DNA of 64,000 nt from Niallia nealsonii (GTDB taxonomy: Bacteria; Bacillota; Bacilli; Bacillales; Cytobacillaceae): NCBI RefSeq assembly GCF_002835805.1, contig NZ_PISE01000008.1:1-64000 (forward strand), read 5' to 3'. The position numbers and the translations under genes were made by a program. How positions within the stretch are numbered: position 1 is the first letter of the stretch; the number at the start of each line of letters is the position of its first letter. The notes under the pieces were generated by a model that did no database searches, was not told the DNA's origin, and saw only the letters and a list, made by a program, of their open reading frames with translations. Positions 51,887-60,721 of the stretch are shown in pieces.

Positions 51887-51920
51887 ACTAGCTAGTATAA
51901 GTATCTGCTAGTTTCTTTTT
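51887..51920 (+). terminator. Probable terminator after ytcJ
   Basis: GGACTAGC pairs with GCTAGTTT (two G-U pairs), followed by CTTTTTG. This is a weaker hairpin. Confidence 0.5.
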
Positions 51921-51995
51921 GAATATTGTCTTGTAGGAAATGATTTTAGATATTATAATGGTTGAATATTTCGTAAATAGAAAGAAGCGATAAAA

Positions 51996-52922
51996 ATGGG
52001 AGAAAATAGAGTAAAGCAAGGCGTGATATTTGCAGGGATATCCTATTTAATATGGGGAATGTTTCCTGTTTATTGGAAACTTTTGAAGGGAGTAGGGGCA
52101 GACGAAATTTTAGCTAACAGGGTTATATGGTCTTTTGTATTTATGGTTATGCTTGTTATCGTAACGAATAAATGGAAAAAAGTTATTTTAACGATTCAAG
52201 CTTTTAAAACAAATAAAAAACAGGCTGCTCTTTTATTTACAGCTTCCGTTCTTGTAAGCTGTAATTGGTTTATTTATATATGGGCTGTTAATGCAGATAA
52301 AGTGATTGAAACAAGTCTCGGCTATTATATAAATCCACTTGTAAGCGTCCTTTTAGGAGTGCTTGTTTTAAAAGAGAAACTGAAGAAGGCACAAATTATT
52401 TCTTTTATTTTAGCAGCAATCGGTGTATGTATTTTAACTTTTTCTCATGGAAGTTTTCCATGGATTGCAGTGTCTCTTGCTTTAACCTTTGGATTGTATG
52501 GCTTAGCAAAAAAAATAATAATATTAGATTCTGAAATTGGTTTAACAATTGAAACGATGTTTATTACCCCAATTGCCCTCCTTTATATGGGCTATTTATT
52601 TGCGAGTGGGAGACATGAATTTCTTATTGGTTCAACGAGTATCAATATATTAATAATGGTTTCTGGTGTTTTAACAGCCATTCCTCTATTGTTTTTTGCA
52701 AAAGGTGCACAAAGAATTCCTCTTTCCATGTTAGGATTTATTCAGTATTTAACGCCAACCCTTACTTTAATTCTTGGTGTTTTTCTTTATCATGAAGAGT
52801 TTACCACTTCGCATTTAATGGCATTTATCTTCATTTGGTCAGCGTTAACAATATACAGCTTATCACAAACGAAATTATTTCGGATTTTTGGTAAATCCAA
52901 AGCAGAGGTTTATAGTAAATAA
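51996..52922 (+). CDS. rarD: RarD/EamA family transporter
   Basis: A 308-residue polytopic membrane protein with about ten hydrophobic helices arranged as two EamA repeats. GISYLIWGMFPVYWKLL at the N-terminus and SLGYYINPLVSVLLGV with KEKL after it are RarD signatures. The transported compound is unknown; the old chloramphenicol link is weak. In B. subtilis I recall a NAD kinase gene before sppA here, so rarD occupies a variable slot. ATG at 51996 follows AGAAAGAAGCGATAAA. Its stop codon is inside dispersed repeat copy D. Confidence 0.9.
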   Translation: MGENRVKQGVIFAGISYLIWGMFPVYWKLLKGVGADEILANRVIWSFVFMVMLVIVTNKWKKVILTIQAFKTNKKQAALLFTASVLVSCNWFIYIWAVNADKVIETSLGYYINPLVSVLLGVLVLKEKLKKAQIISFILAAIGVCILTFSHGSFPWIAVSLALTFGLYGLAKKIIILDSEIGLTIETMFITPIALLYMGYLFASGRHEFLIGSTSINILIMVSGVLTAIPLLFFAKGAQRIPLSMLGFIQYLTPTLTLILGVFLYHEEFTTSHLMAFIFIWSALTIYSLSQTKLFRIFGKSKAEVYSK

Positions 52923-53010
52923 AGTGAAACTTCAATCAGTGGGGGTTCTTCATCCCCCATCTAGATTTCATTAACCTTGAGGTAGAGTTGTCTGTTAATG
53001 CGTGATAAAA
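52918..53010 (+). repeat. Dispersed intergenic repeat, copy D (reference copy)
   Basis: A compact 93-bp copy. It starts with AATAAAGTGAAACTTCAATC (containing the rarD stop), has a GGGGG ... CCCCC hairpin (about 52940-52958), then ATCTAGATTTCATTAACC, and ends CTGTTAATGCGTGATAAAA (52992-53010). Ends are shared with copies A and B. The rest of the gap to sppA (to 53246) holds no gene. Confidence 0.72.
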
Positions 53011-53246
53011 GGAAGATGATTTGATTTTCCACAACTTTTTAAGCAGATTTTTTTGCCTTCCATTTAGAGTTTTACAAAGGAATGGTAATGTTTCATTAGG
53101 AAAAACTAGTTGTAGTGATTAGGTCGATAACCTTTTTCTTATCAAACATAAAAGGAAGATTTGTATAGAAAGTATTATTTTTGAAACATTTAATAAAGTT
53201 TAACGTATAGTTATAAGTAAAAAATAGTAGGAGGGAAAACATTTTG

Positions 53247-54257
53247 ATGAATGGAAAGCGTTGGGCAGCGTTAGGAATTGCCGCATTTTTATTTATATTC
53301 TCTATTATCACAAGCATTGTATCAACAGCCATGACAACAGATGTGGAAGGGATATTTAATAGCTTTATGAATGACGAAGAAGAAATGTTTGCTGAGGATG
53401 TTATTCAAGATGGAGACGAATTGCAAAAAATTGCAGTATTAGAAGTTGATGGAACGATACAAGATACTGGAGATGCAGAGTCGCTCATTAGTTCAGCAGG
53501 TTATAATCATAAGTCCTTTATGGAGAAACTTAATTACATAAAAGAAGATGATAGTGTCAAAGGATTAATTATTAAAGTAAATTCACCAGGGGGCGGTGTC
53601 GTTGAAAGTGCGGAAATACATGATAAAATTGTAGAAATTCAAAAAGATTCAAAAAAACCTGTGTATATTTCGATGGGATCTATGGCGGCTTCTGGCGGCT
53701 ATTATATTTCCGCGCCTGCAGATAAAATATTTGCAAGTCCTGAAACATTAACAGGGTCTCTTGGAGTCATTATGCATGGTTATAATTTTAAAGGATTGGC
53801 AGAAAAATATGGAGTTGATTTTGTAACGATAAAAAGCGGCCCATATAAAGATATTATGAGTTCTACTAGAGATATGACAAAAGAGGAAAAAGACATACTG
53901 CAAACGATGATTAATAATTCGTATGAAGGATTTGTTAAAGTTATCGCGGATGGAAGAGGCATGTCTACATCAGAAGTGAAAAAAATTGCGGATGGAAGAA
54001 TATATGATGGCAGACAAGCAAAACAGTTAAATTTAATTGATGGCTTTGGCTATTTTGACGATGTAGTGGAACAGATGAAAAAAGATTATGATTTGGACGA
54101 TCCGATGGTAGTGAGCTATTCAGATAGCACCGGTTTAGCATCTATACTCGGGATGAGTGCCAATAAAATAATGGGTGAGGATAAGGAGTTAGTTAATATG
54201 CTAAAACTTGTCAGTCATACAAATTCTCCTCGTCTTATGTATCTATATGCAGAGTAG
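53247..54257 (+). CDS. sppA: Signal peptide peptidase SppA
   Basis: A 336-residue membrane serine protease (S49) that degrades cleaved signal peptides and helps with envelope stress. One N-terminal transmembrane helix (about 7-28) precedes the protease domain. The Ser/Lys dyad is Ser149 in GSMAASGGYY and Lys201 in SGPYKDIMSS, as in B. subtilis SppA. ATG at 53247 gives MNGKRW; the adjacent TTG at 53244 is also compatible with the AGGAGGG site. It is followed by yteJ after 11 bases, so co-transcribed. Confidence 0.94.
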   Translation: MNGKRWAALGIAAFLFIFSIITSIVSTAMTTDVEGIFNSFMNDEEEMFAEDVIQDGDELQKIAVLEVDGTIQDTGDAESLISSAGYNHKSFMEKLNYIKEDDSVKGLIIKVNSPGGGVVESAEIHDKIVEIQKDSKKPVYISMGSMAASGGYYISAPADKIFASPETLTGSLGVIMHGYNFKGLAEKYGVDFVTIKSGPYKDIMSSTRDMTKEEKDILQTMINNSYEGFVKVIADGRGMSTSEVKKIADGRIYDGRQAKQLNLIDGFGYFDDVVEQMKKDYDLDDPMVVSYSDSTGLASILGMSANKIMGEDKELVNMLKLVSHTNSPRLMYLYAE

Positions 54258-54268
54258 GAGGTGGGCAA

Positions 54269-54817
54269 ATGACGAATCAATTAAATGAGGAAGAAGCAGC
54301 AATAACTAAACAAATGGAAAATATAGAGCATCATGAAGAGGAAATAGTGAAAACGCAGCAAGAGCTCCATAATAATGCATCTTTACAAGTCTTTGAAAAT
54401 CCGACTTATCAATTCGCGGGATTTTGGATGAGATTTTGGGCGTATTTAGTGGATTTGATTATTATTGGTAGTATAAACCGGATTATCATACACCCTATAT
54501 TTCGAGCTGCTGATCTGCCTTTACATGAAAGCGGCATATTTACACCAATTAATATAACTACAGCTATTGTATTCTATTTGTATTTTGTTTTAATGACGAA
54601 ATTTTTAAAACAAACATTAGGAAAGATGATTTTTGGATTAGAAGTAGTGCCACTTAAAAAAGAAAGCTTATCTTGGGACACGGTTCTTTTCCGGGAATGG
54701 ATTGGGCGTTTTATTTCTTCTAGTGTTATTATTCTTTATGCTATAGTTGCATTTTTGCCTAAAAAGCAAGGATTGCATGATTTATTTGCAGATACAGCTG
54801 TTGTCCATGTACGATAA
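54269..54817 (+). CDS. yteJ: RDD family membrane protein YteJ
   Basis: A 182-residue membrane protein. A charged N-terminal tail (about 1-48) is followed by an RDD domain: FWMRFWAYLVDLIIIG, a second helix (AIVFYLYFVLMTKFL), QTLGKMIFGLEVV and a third helix (about 150-165). In B. subtilis YteJ limits SppA, so the tight sppA-yteJ pairing makes functional sense. ATG at 54269 follows AGGAGGTGGGCAA. It is terminated at 54942-54975. Confidence 0.9.
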   Translation: MTNQLNEEEAAITKQMENIEHHEEEIVKTQQELHNNASLQVFENPTYQFAGFWMRFWAYLVDLIIIGSINRIIIHPIFRAADLPLHESGIFTPINITTAIVFYLYFVLMTKFLKQTLGKMIFGLEVVPLKKESLSWDTVLFREWIGRFISSSVIILYAIVAFLPKKQGLHDLFADTAVVHVR

Positions 54818-54941
54818 AAGCTCGCTGAATTCATGTGAAAAATATAAATGATATTCTTATAAACAAAGGCTCTTTTTGTATACTTGGTTGTTTTATAGCA
54901 AATTAATATATACAATCACTGCAAAAACAATTTGAATAAAG

Positions 54942-54976
54942 AATCCCCTGTAAATTTTTTACGGGGGATTTTTTAT
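54942..54976 (+). terminator. Terminator after yteJ
   Basis: AATCCCCTGTAAA pairs with TTTACGGGGGATT (one wobble), ending in T5-T6. Confidence 0.85.
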
Positions 54977-55073
54977 TAGGAAGATCAGTTAATATGGTTA
55001 GTTTTATTGATGGGAAAAATAGTATATTTTTTTTGTTTTTACCAATAATAAAATGTTGAAGGGCGTGTATTAA

Positions 55074-55766
55074 GTGAAACTTATATTGATTATTGGAATT
55101 AGTTTATTTTCCTTGCTGCTGCTTTTAATCTTTTTGCTACTAGTTACGAAGTCTACCATACATATCCGCTATTATCATAAAAAAGATAATGATGATTTAA
55201 CGATTGAGGTGAAACTATTATTTGGACTTATAAGATATAAAAAGAAAATTCCTCTTATTAAAATCGATGAAAATTCTCCAACCATGGTGGTCGAGGAAGA
55301 AACAAAAATAAACGAATCAGAGGCAGCCGGTACAAAAAAAACGAAACAATTTTCTGCAGAGGATTTAGTAGCTGTTTTGGAGAATGCAAAGGAAATATTA
55401 TGGCATATTGTTGGATTTCACCGTATTATTCGGTCTTTTTTATCAAAAGTAACCATTAGAAATATCGAATGGAGTTCAATTGTTGGTCTTGGCGATGCCG
55501 CACATACAGGAGCAATTTCTGGGGCGCTTTGGGCAGTAAAGGGTGGCATAATAGGCATTGTAAGCCAATATATGTGCATGCAGAATATGCCGCAAATAAA
55601 TATTTATCCTCAATTTCAGCGCGTTGCATCTGAAACGTTATTTAAGTGTATGTTTCAATTTCGAATAGGGCATGCTATGTTTGCAGGTATTAAGATAGTT
55701 AAATTTTGGAAGGGCGGATTTCCTCAGATTAAAACCACGGATACAACTACGTCTGTCCAAAAATAA
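55074..55766 (+). CDS. ytfI: DUF2953 protein YtfI
   Basis: A 230-residue protein with one N-terminal hydrophobic helix (about 3-26) and a DUF2953 domain (about 30-220). The C-terminal half has the pattern SIVGLGDAAHTGAISGALWAVKG typical of this family. It is located in or at the membrane; the function is unknown. GTG at 55074 follows GAAGGGCGTGTATTAA. It is followed by ytfJ within 27 bases; the pair is sporulation-linked in B. subtilis. A GGGAAAAATA word about 60 bases upstream might be part of a forespore promoter, but the -35 is poor. Confidence 0.87.
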   Translation: MKLILIIGISLFSLLLLLIFLLLVTKSTIHIRYYHKKDNDDLTIEVKLLFGLIRYKKKIPLIKIDENSPTMVVEEETKINESEAAGTKKTKQFSAEDLVAVLENAKEILWHIVGFHRIIRSFLSKVTIRNIEWSSIVGLGDAAHTGAISGALWAVKGGIIGIVSQYMCMQNMPQINIYPQFQRVASETLFKCMFQFRIGHAMFAGIKIVKFWKGGFPQIKTTDTTTSVQK

Positions 55767-55793
55767 ATAATGATTATATGGAGGAATAGTAAT

Positions 55794-56249
55794 ATGTCAG
55801 ATCATCCAATACAAGGCTTAATGACAACCGCAATGGAAAACCTAAAAGAAATGATTGATGTAAATACGATAATAGGAGATCCTGTAGAAACACCAGATGG
55901 AAGTGTAATTCTTACTGTATCCAAAGTTGGTTTTGGATTTGCTGCAGGTGGAAGTGAATTCACATTGGAAAATCATTCTGCGCAGGATAGTTCCTTCACA
56001 AAACATCCTTTTGGAGGAGGTAGCGGTGGAGGAGTTTCCATTACTCCTATTGCTTTTCTAATTGTTAATGCACAAGGTGTAAACATGGTTCATTTAGATG
56101 AAAGCACTCATTTATATGAAAAATTATTAGATTTTGCTCCTCAAGCAGTCGAGAAAGTTTCACAAATGTTCTCTAAAAATAATAATCAAGCATCCTCTGC
56201 GACTGCAAAACAAGAACCGCCTAAACCAAAAGAAGATATTGAATTTTAA
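55794..56249 (+). CDS. ytfJ: YtfJ/GerW family sporulation protein
   Basis: A 151-residue protein of the GerW/YtfJ family, associated with spores. MSDHPIQGLMTTAMENLKEMID starts the domain; FGGGSGGGVSITPIAFLIV is the glycine-rich signature. The C-terminal 20 residues are a low-complexity KQEPPKPK tail. There is no signal peptide. ATG at 55794 is set by ATGGAGGAATAGTAAT; the frame from 55770 has no site of its own. It is co-transcribed with ytfI. Confidence 0.9.
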   Translation: MSDHPIQGLMTTAMENLKEMIDVNTIIGDPVETPDGSVILTVSKVGFGFAAGGSEFTLENHSAQDSSFTKHPFGGGSGGGVSITPIAFLIVNAQGVNMVHLDESTHLYEKLLDFAPQAVEKVSQMFSKNNNQASSATAKQEPPKPKEDIEF

Positions 56250-56293
56250 CATAAATATTTGTTGTTAATAAAGCAGCAAATTATTATTATAAC

Positions 56294-56374
56294 GGTCTGA
56301 CATACAAACAGGATTAGCATAAGGGGGGTATTGCTTCTTATACTTGTCCAGCAAATGAATGTCAGACCATTTTT
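56294..56374 (+). terminator. Long-loop hairpin after ytfJ
   Basis: GGTCTGACAT (56294-56303) pairs perfectly with ATGTCAGACC (56359-56368), followed by ATTTTTAA. The 55-base loop is unusual for a terminator. Confidence 0.6.
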
Positions 56375-56396
56375 AACGTTGTATAGAACGTTTTCG

Positions 56397-56425
56397 TTGC
56401 AAATACATATTCTTAACGGTATGAT
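56397..56425 (+). promoter_or_regulatory. Sigma-A promoter of tpx
   Basis: TTGCAA (56397-56402), 17-base spacer, TATGAT (56420-56425). It lies about 43 bases before the tpx start codon. An inverted AACG-TATAG-AACG pair overlaps the upstream side. Confidence 0.7.
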
Positions 56426-56467
56426 AGTCAAAGAATATACATATGAAGAAGTACTGGAGGAAAAGAA

Positions 56468-56968
56468 ATGGCGTCTATTACTTTTAAAAATAATCCTGTA
56501 ACACTTATTGGAAATGAAGTGAAAGTCGGTGACAAAGCACCTGACTTTACAGTATTGGCAAATGATATGTCCCCTGTGACACTAGACAGTTCAAACGGAA
56601 AGGTCCGTTTATTTAGTGTCATCCCTTCCATTGATACAGGGGTTTGTGATGCGCAAACACGTCGTTTTAATGAAGATGCGGCAAAACTGGATAATGTACA
56701 AATTATTACAGTTAGTGTTGATTTGCCTTTTGCTCAAAGAAGATGGTGTGCGGCTTCTGGGATTGACAATGTCATAACGGTTTCAGACCATAAAGATCTT
56801 TCTTTCGGAAAAGCGTACGGAGTAGCAATTGAAGAAATGCGTTTACTTGCTCGTGCAATTTTTGTTGTGGATTCAACTGATACAGTAACATATGTTGAAT
56901 ATGTATCGGAAGCAAGCAGTCACCCAGATTATGAAAAAGCAATTGAAGCGGTAAAGCAAGCCAAATAA
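56468..56968 (+). CDS. tpx: Thiol peroxidase Tpx
   Basis: A 166-residue atypical 2-Cys peroxiredoxin reducing peroxides with thioredoxin. Peroxidatic Cys60 lies in [14 protein letters not shown] and resolving Cys94 in RRWCAASGI, both in the standard Tpx positions. The N-terminal [22 protein letters not shown] is diagnostic. It is cytosolic. ATG at 56468 follows CTGGAGGAAAAGAA. It is a single gene from its own promoter. An imperfect hairpin with a T7 run near 56990-57030 may end it. Confidence 0.96.
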   Translation: MASITFKNNPVTLIGNEVKVGDKAPDFTVLANDMSPVTLDSSNGKVRLFSVIPSIDTGVCDAQTRRFNEDAAKLDNVQIITVSVDLPFAQRRWCAASGIDNVITVSDHKDLSFGKAYGVAIEEMRLLARAIFVVDSTDTVTYVEYVSEASSHPDYEKAIEAVKQAK

Positions 56969-57204
56969 TAAAAACGAAGACAATAAAAAAGTTGCTGCAC
57001 GAAAAAAGTCTCGGAAATATTTTCGGGATTTTTTTCTGTTAACTGTGATGGAAGAAAGTTAGCAACATAAGTTGTCATCAATATGCAGCAAGGTTCATGT
57101 GTCTAAATGATAAAATAGATGATGAGGGCTTTCATTAGATCAAACAATCTTAATATACAAACGAAATAGGGTAAAAAACATACTATAGAATAGGTGGTAG
57201 AAAA

Positions 57205-58188
57205 ATGAAAATGGTTCCGGTTGAAGAACTATTTACAGTTTTTAGCGAAACAGCAACTTTGTTAAAGGAAGAGATGGAATGTACGTATTTAGAAGCATTG
57301 GCTGCTACGGGCGAAAATATGTTTCAAGAAGCAATTTTACAAACCGATTTAAGTGAATATAGCGTAAAAAAGCTAAAAAAGAGCTATGAATCAATTTCCA
57401 TTGATAAATATAGCAAAGAAGAGATACGAAAGAGTTTTCAATTAGCGATATTAAAAGGCATGCAGGAAAATATTCAGCCGAATCATCAGATGACCCCAGA
57501 TTCAATTGGCATGTTTATTGGCTATTTAGTGCAAAAGCTGTATAAGAACAAGGAAATGAGTATTCTTGATCTAGCTGTAGGAACAGGGAATTTATTAACA
57601 ACAGTAATGAACCAACAGTCGGAAAAAGATATAGAAGCATACGGGGTAGAAATTGACGATTTATTATTGAAGCTTGGTTTTGTAAATGCAAATTTACAAG
57701 AACAGCCAATTCAATTCTATAATCAAGATAGTTTAGGAAAATTATTTATTGATCCTGTTGATCTAGTAGTAAGCGATTTGCCTATCGGCTATTATCCAAA
57801 TGATATTGGTGCAAGTGAATACAAATTAAAAGCAGATAATGGCCACTCTTATGCACATCATTTGTTTATTGAACAAAGCATTAACCACTTAAAAGATGGT
57901 GGTTATCTTTTTTGCATGATACCAAATAATTTATTTGAAAGTGAGCAGGCGGATAAGCTGCATAAATTTTTTAAAGAAACGGTTCATATTCAAGCGATTA
58001 TGCAATTGCCATTAACGCTATTCAAAAGTAAACAGGCAGCAAAAAGTATTTTAGTTGTACAGAAAAAAGGCGAAGGGATAGAAGCGCCAAAACAAGTGCT
58101 TTTGGCTAATGTGCCAAGTCTTTCTAATATGGGGAAAATGGAAAAAATATTAGCGGATATTGAAAAGTGGGTAAAAGATAATAAATAA
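57205..58188 (+). CDS. ytxK: YtxK, class I SAM-dependent DNA methylase-like protein
   Basis: A 327-residue methyltransferase of the N6-adenine-type fold. A helical N-terminal region (about 1-95) precedes motif I LDLAVGTGNLL near 119-129. Motif IV, normally NPPY/NPPF, is VVSDLPIGYYP near 185-197, so the amino-methylation motif is modified to DLPIGY. FCMIPNNLFES and FKSKQAAKSILVVQKK close the domain. No specificity subunit or nuclease is adjacent, so it is not a restriction system; it is followed by ackA as in B. subtilis. Substrate unknown. ATG at 57205 follows ATAGGTGGTAGAAAA. Confidence 0.88.
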   Translation: MKMVPVEELFTVFSETATLLKEEMECTYLEALAATGENMFQEAILQTDLSEYSVKKLKKSYESISIDKYSKEEIRKSFQLAILKGMQENIQPNHQMTPDSIGMFIGYLVQKLYKNKEMSILDLAVGTGNLLTTVMNQQSEKDIEAYGVEIDDLLLKLGFVNANLQEQPIQFYNQDSLGKLFIDPVDLVVSDLPIGYYPNDIGASEYKLKADNGHSYAHHLFIEQSINHLKDGGYLFCMIPNNLFESEQADKLHKFFKETVHIQAIMQLPLTLFKSKQAAKSILVVQKKGEGIEAPKQVLLANVPSLSNMGKMEKILADIEKWVKDNK

Positions 58189-58443
58189 TGTTATAAAACA
58201 GAACTCTTCTATTATATAGTAGTTTTCGGTGATTTTAAGGTAAAGTTTGTCAAAAAAATGAAAAATAGCAAGAAAATCTTAAAAAATGGCAGAACTGTTG
58301 ATTAAGTGCTTGAAATGTTTGTAGTACAATGTTTAAATGATAAATTGAGAGATATTTGTAATGTCTGTTGTACACACTAAGATTGTTCCATGTCAGACAT
58401 GCGTATAAAACTGTTGTTATACAAAAGGAGCGTATATAAATTT

Positions 58444-59631
58444 ATGTCGAAAATTATTGCAATTAATGCTGGTAGTTCTTCATTAAAATTTCAGCTTTTT
58501 GAAATGCCAAGTGAAGAAGTTATCACAAAAGGATTAATCGAACGTATTGGGCTAAATGATGCAGTGTTTAATATTTCTGCAAATGGCGAAAAAATTAAAG
58601 AAGTGACAGAAATTCCCGATCATGAAGTAGCTGTTAAAATTCTTTTGAGTAAATTAACAGAACTTGGAATTATTGCTTCTTTAGATGAAATCGAAGGAAT
58701 TGGCCATCGTGTTGTACATGGTGGAGAAGAGTTTTCTGATTCTGCAGTAATCACACCAGAAGTAATTGAAAAAATTGGCGCCTTATCTGAGTTGGCGCCA
58801 TTACACAACCCAGCAAACCTGACAGGAATTCGTGCGTTCCAACAAGTATTGCCAAATGTTCCTGCAGTTGCAGTATTTGATACAGCTTTCCACCAAACAA
58901 TGCCAGAAAGCGCATATTTATATAGCCTTCCTTACGAGTACTATGAAAAGTATGGCATGCGTAAATATGGTTTCCACGGTACAAGCCATAAGTACGTTTC
59001 TCAACGTGCGGCAGAACTATTAGGCCGTCCGATTGACCAATTGCGTTTAATTTCTTGCCATTTAGGAAATGGAGCAAGTATTGCAGCAATTGATGGAGGC
59101 AAATCAATTGATACATCAATGGGATTCACACCGCTTGCAGGTGTAACAATGGGTACACGTTCTGGTAATATTGACCCTGCGCTTATCCCATTTATTATGG
59201 ATAAAACAAATACTACTGCTGATGAAGTTCTTCAAGTATTAAATAAAAAGAGTGGACTTTTAGGTATTTCTGGTTTCTCAAGTGACTTGCGTGATATCAC
59301 AGAAGCTGCAAACGAAGGAAATGATCGTGCAGAACTTGCTTTAACGGTATTTGCTGATAGTATTCATAAATATATCGGTTCATATGCTGCGGGAATGAAC
59401 GGCGTTGATGCAATCATTTTCACAGCTGGAATCGGTGAAAACAGTGAAGTAGTACGTTCAAGAGTATTAAAAGGATTAGAGTTTATGGGCGTATACTGGG
59501 ATCCGACTTTAAACAAAATCTCTGGGGAAGAATCATTTATTAACTATCCTCACTCTCCAGTTAAAGTAATGGTTATTCCTACAAATGAAGAAGTAATGAT
59601 TGCACGTGATGTAGTAAGACTTGCAAAATAA
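58444..59631 (+). CDS. ackA: Acetate kinase
   Basis: A 395-residue ASKHA-fold kinase: acetyl phosphate plus ADP gives acetate plus ATP in overflow metabolism. Asn-containing [13 protein letters not shown] is the N-terminal signature, [13 protein letters not shown] and [10 protein letters not shown] the second, with the catalytic Arg/Asp in the RVVHGG and FDTAFH regions. The frame begins at 58390, but AAAAGGAGCGTATATAAATTT sets the ATG at 58444, giving the normal length. CcpA activates ackA in B. subtilis; I did not find a clear cre box upstream. It is ended by an 18-bp terminator. Confidence 0.96.
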   Translation: MSKIIAINAGSSSLKFQLFEMPSEEVITKGLIERIGLNDAVFNISANGEKIKEVTEIPDHEVAVKILLSKLTELGIIASLDEIEGIGHRVVHGGEEFSDSAVITPEVIEKIGALSELAPLHNPANLTGIRAFQQVLPNVPAVAVFDTAFHQTMPESAYLYSLPYEYYEKYGMRKYGFHGTSHKYVSQRAAELLGRPIDQLRLISCHLGNGASIAAIDGGKSIDTSMGFTPLAGVTMGTRSGNIDPALIPFIMDKTNTTADEVLQVLNKKSGLLGISGFSSDLRDITEAANEGNDRAELALTVFADSIHKYIGSYAAGMNGVDAIIFTAGIGENSEVVRSRVLKGLEFMGVYWDPTLNKISGEESFINYPHSPVKVMVIPTNEEVMIARDVVRLAK

Positions 59632-59640
59632 TATTTAAAC

Positions 59641-59690
59641 AATAAAAATCCGAATTTCGTTATTTAATCGAAATCCGGATTTTTATTGTT
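59641..59690 (+). terminator. Terminator after ackA
   Basis: AATAAAAATCC-GAATTTCG (59641-59658) pairs with CGAAATCCGGATTTTTATT (59669-59687) with one irregularity, followed by T-rich sequence. Confidence 0.85.
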
Positions 59691-59805
59691 TTTTGTTAAT
59701 AAAATAATGAGTAGCATAAACTATATAGTACTTTTCCAGTCGTTGTCTAAATATGGTATCTTCATTTATATAAAGTGGTTTATTCTATTCGTTGGAGGAG
59801 ATAAA

Positions 59806-60627
59806 GTGACTTTGACTAAAAGCGATTATTATTATTTAGAAAAGATAAAAACATGGGAAAAGGAATTGGCAAATCATCAATCAAGCAATGTAAAAATATA
59901 TCGCAAATATATGGAATTAGGACTTTCCTTTTTGCCGGAAACAGCAAAAGAACAAATATATATGCTGTTGGATAGTTCATTATTTCACTTTCATTCCATT
60001 TTGTTTAACTCCACTTTTCAGAAAAATACTGCAGACAAATTGATTGAATCAGCAAGATTATTTAATGAAGATATTGTTCAATTAGAAGAAATGAAAACAT
60101 TAACAAGTGATCAATTATATTCTATAGCCAAACAGCAAATAGCCTATTATCGTCTTTTTGCATTTGGCCAAGGTGCGGCTTCTGGGAGCGGGAAAACCTC
60201 CTTTTTGCTTAGCGATCTTCTCGCTGTTTTAGCAATCAATCTGCGCTCCATTCAAGTTATTGCCTCCATTTATGGAAGACCCGCTAATAGCCCCTATGAA
60301 ATCATGACTGTTTTAAAAGTATTTCATGCAGCATGTTTGCCTAAAATGCTACAAAAAGAAGCTTGGCATCAATTAATGGCAGAATTAGATAATTATCGGG
60401 AAGAGTTTTTTTATAAAGGTACGGAAGAGATAATGGATGAACATGTTTTTTCATTATTATTAAAGCAGAGTATAAAAATGATACTTATTTTACATTTTAG
60501 TAAAAAATCTCCTTATTTTAGCATATTGCTCGGTGGAGGAGCCAACTATCAATTTACAAAAAAAATAACAGATTTTGCTCATAAATATTATCAAAAAAGC
60601 TATTTAGATTTAAAAAATAGCAGCTGA
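59806..60627 (+). CDS. EcsC family protein
   Basis: A 273-residue protein of the EcsC family. The diagnostic block runs from GQGAASGSGKTSF through LSDLLAVLAINLRSIQVIA to SIYGRP (about residues 125-166), containing amphipathic helices that often associate with the membrane. SGSGKTS looks like a P-loop but occupies the normal family glycine cluster, so I do not infer nucleotide binding. The frame is open from 59686, but GGAGGAG precedes the GTG at 59806. The role is unknown; in B. subtilis EcsC is the third gene of the ecs ABC transporter operon, but no transporter is adjacent here. Confidence 0.82.
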   Translation: MTLTKSDYYYLEKIKTWEKELANHQSSNVKIYRKYMELGLSFLPETAKEQIYMLLDSSLFHFHSILFNSTFQKNTADKLIESARLFNEDIVQLEEMKTLTSDQLYSIAKQQIAYYRLFAFGQGAASGSGKTSFLLSDLLAVLAINLRSIQVIASIYGRPANSPYEIMTVLKVFHAACLPKMLQKEAWHQLMAELDNYREEFFYKGTEEIMDEHVFSLLLKQSIKMILILHFSKKSPYFSILLGGGANYQFTKKITDFAHKYYQKSYLDLKNSS

Positions 60628-60721
60628 TCAATAAAGCAAAACTACATAAAAGTTAAAAGTATCTTATGGAGGAAAAAAGCAATTGGTTAGTTAGAGTATA
60701 GATTTTTCAAAGGAGTAGAAC

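Noticed and set aside
54985-55030. Possible forespore (sigma-F/G) promoter before ytfI
   Set aside because: GGGAAAAATA could serve as a -10, but no -35 with correct sequence and spacing is visible, so I mention it only under ytfI.
56276-56290. PerR-box-like AT-rich word upstream of tpx
   Set aside because: Three mismatches in an AT-rich tract, and it lies about 110 bases before the tpx promoter, beyond the ytfJ terminator.
57205-58188. ytxK as part of a restriction-modification system
   Set aside because: No specificity or nuclease gene nearby, altered motif IV, and conserved housekeeping neighbours.
60170-60210. P-loop-like SGSGKTS in the EcsC-family protein
   Set aside because: It coincides with the family's conserved glycine cluster, the Gx4GK spacing does not fit, and no Walker B follows.
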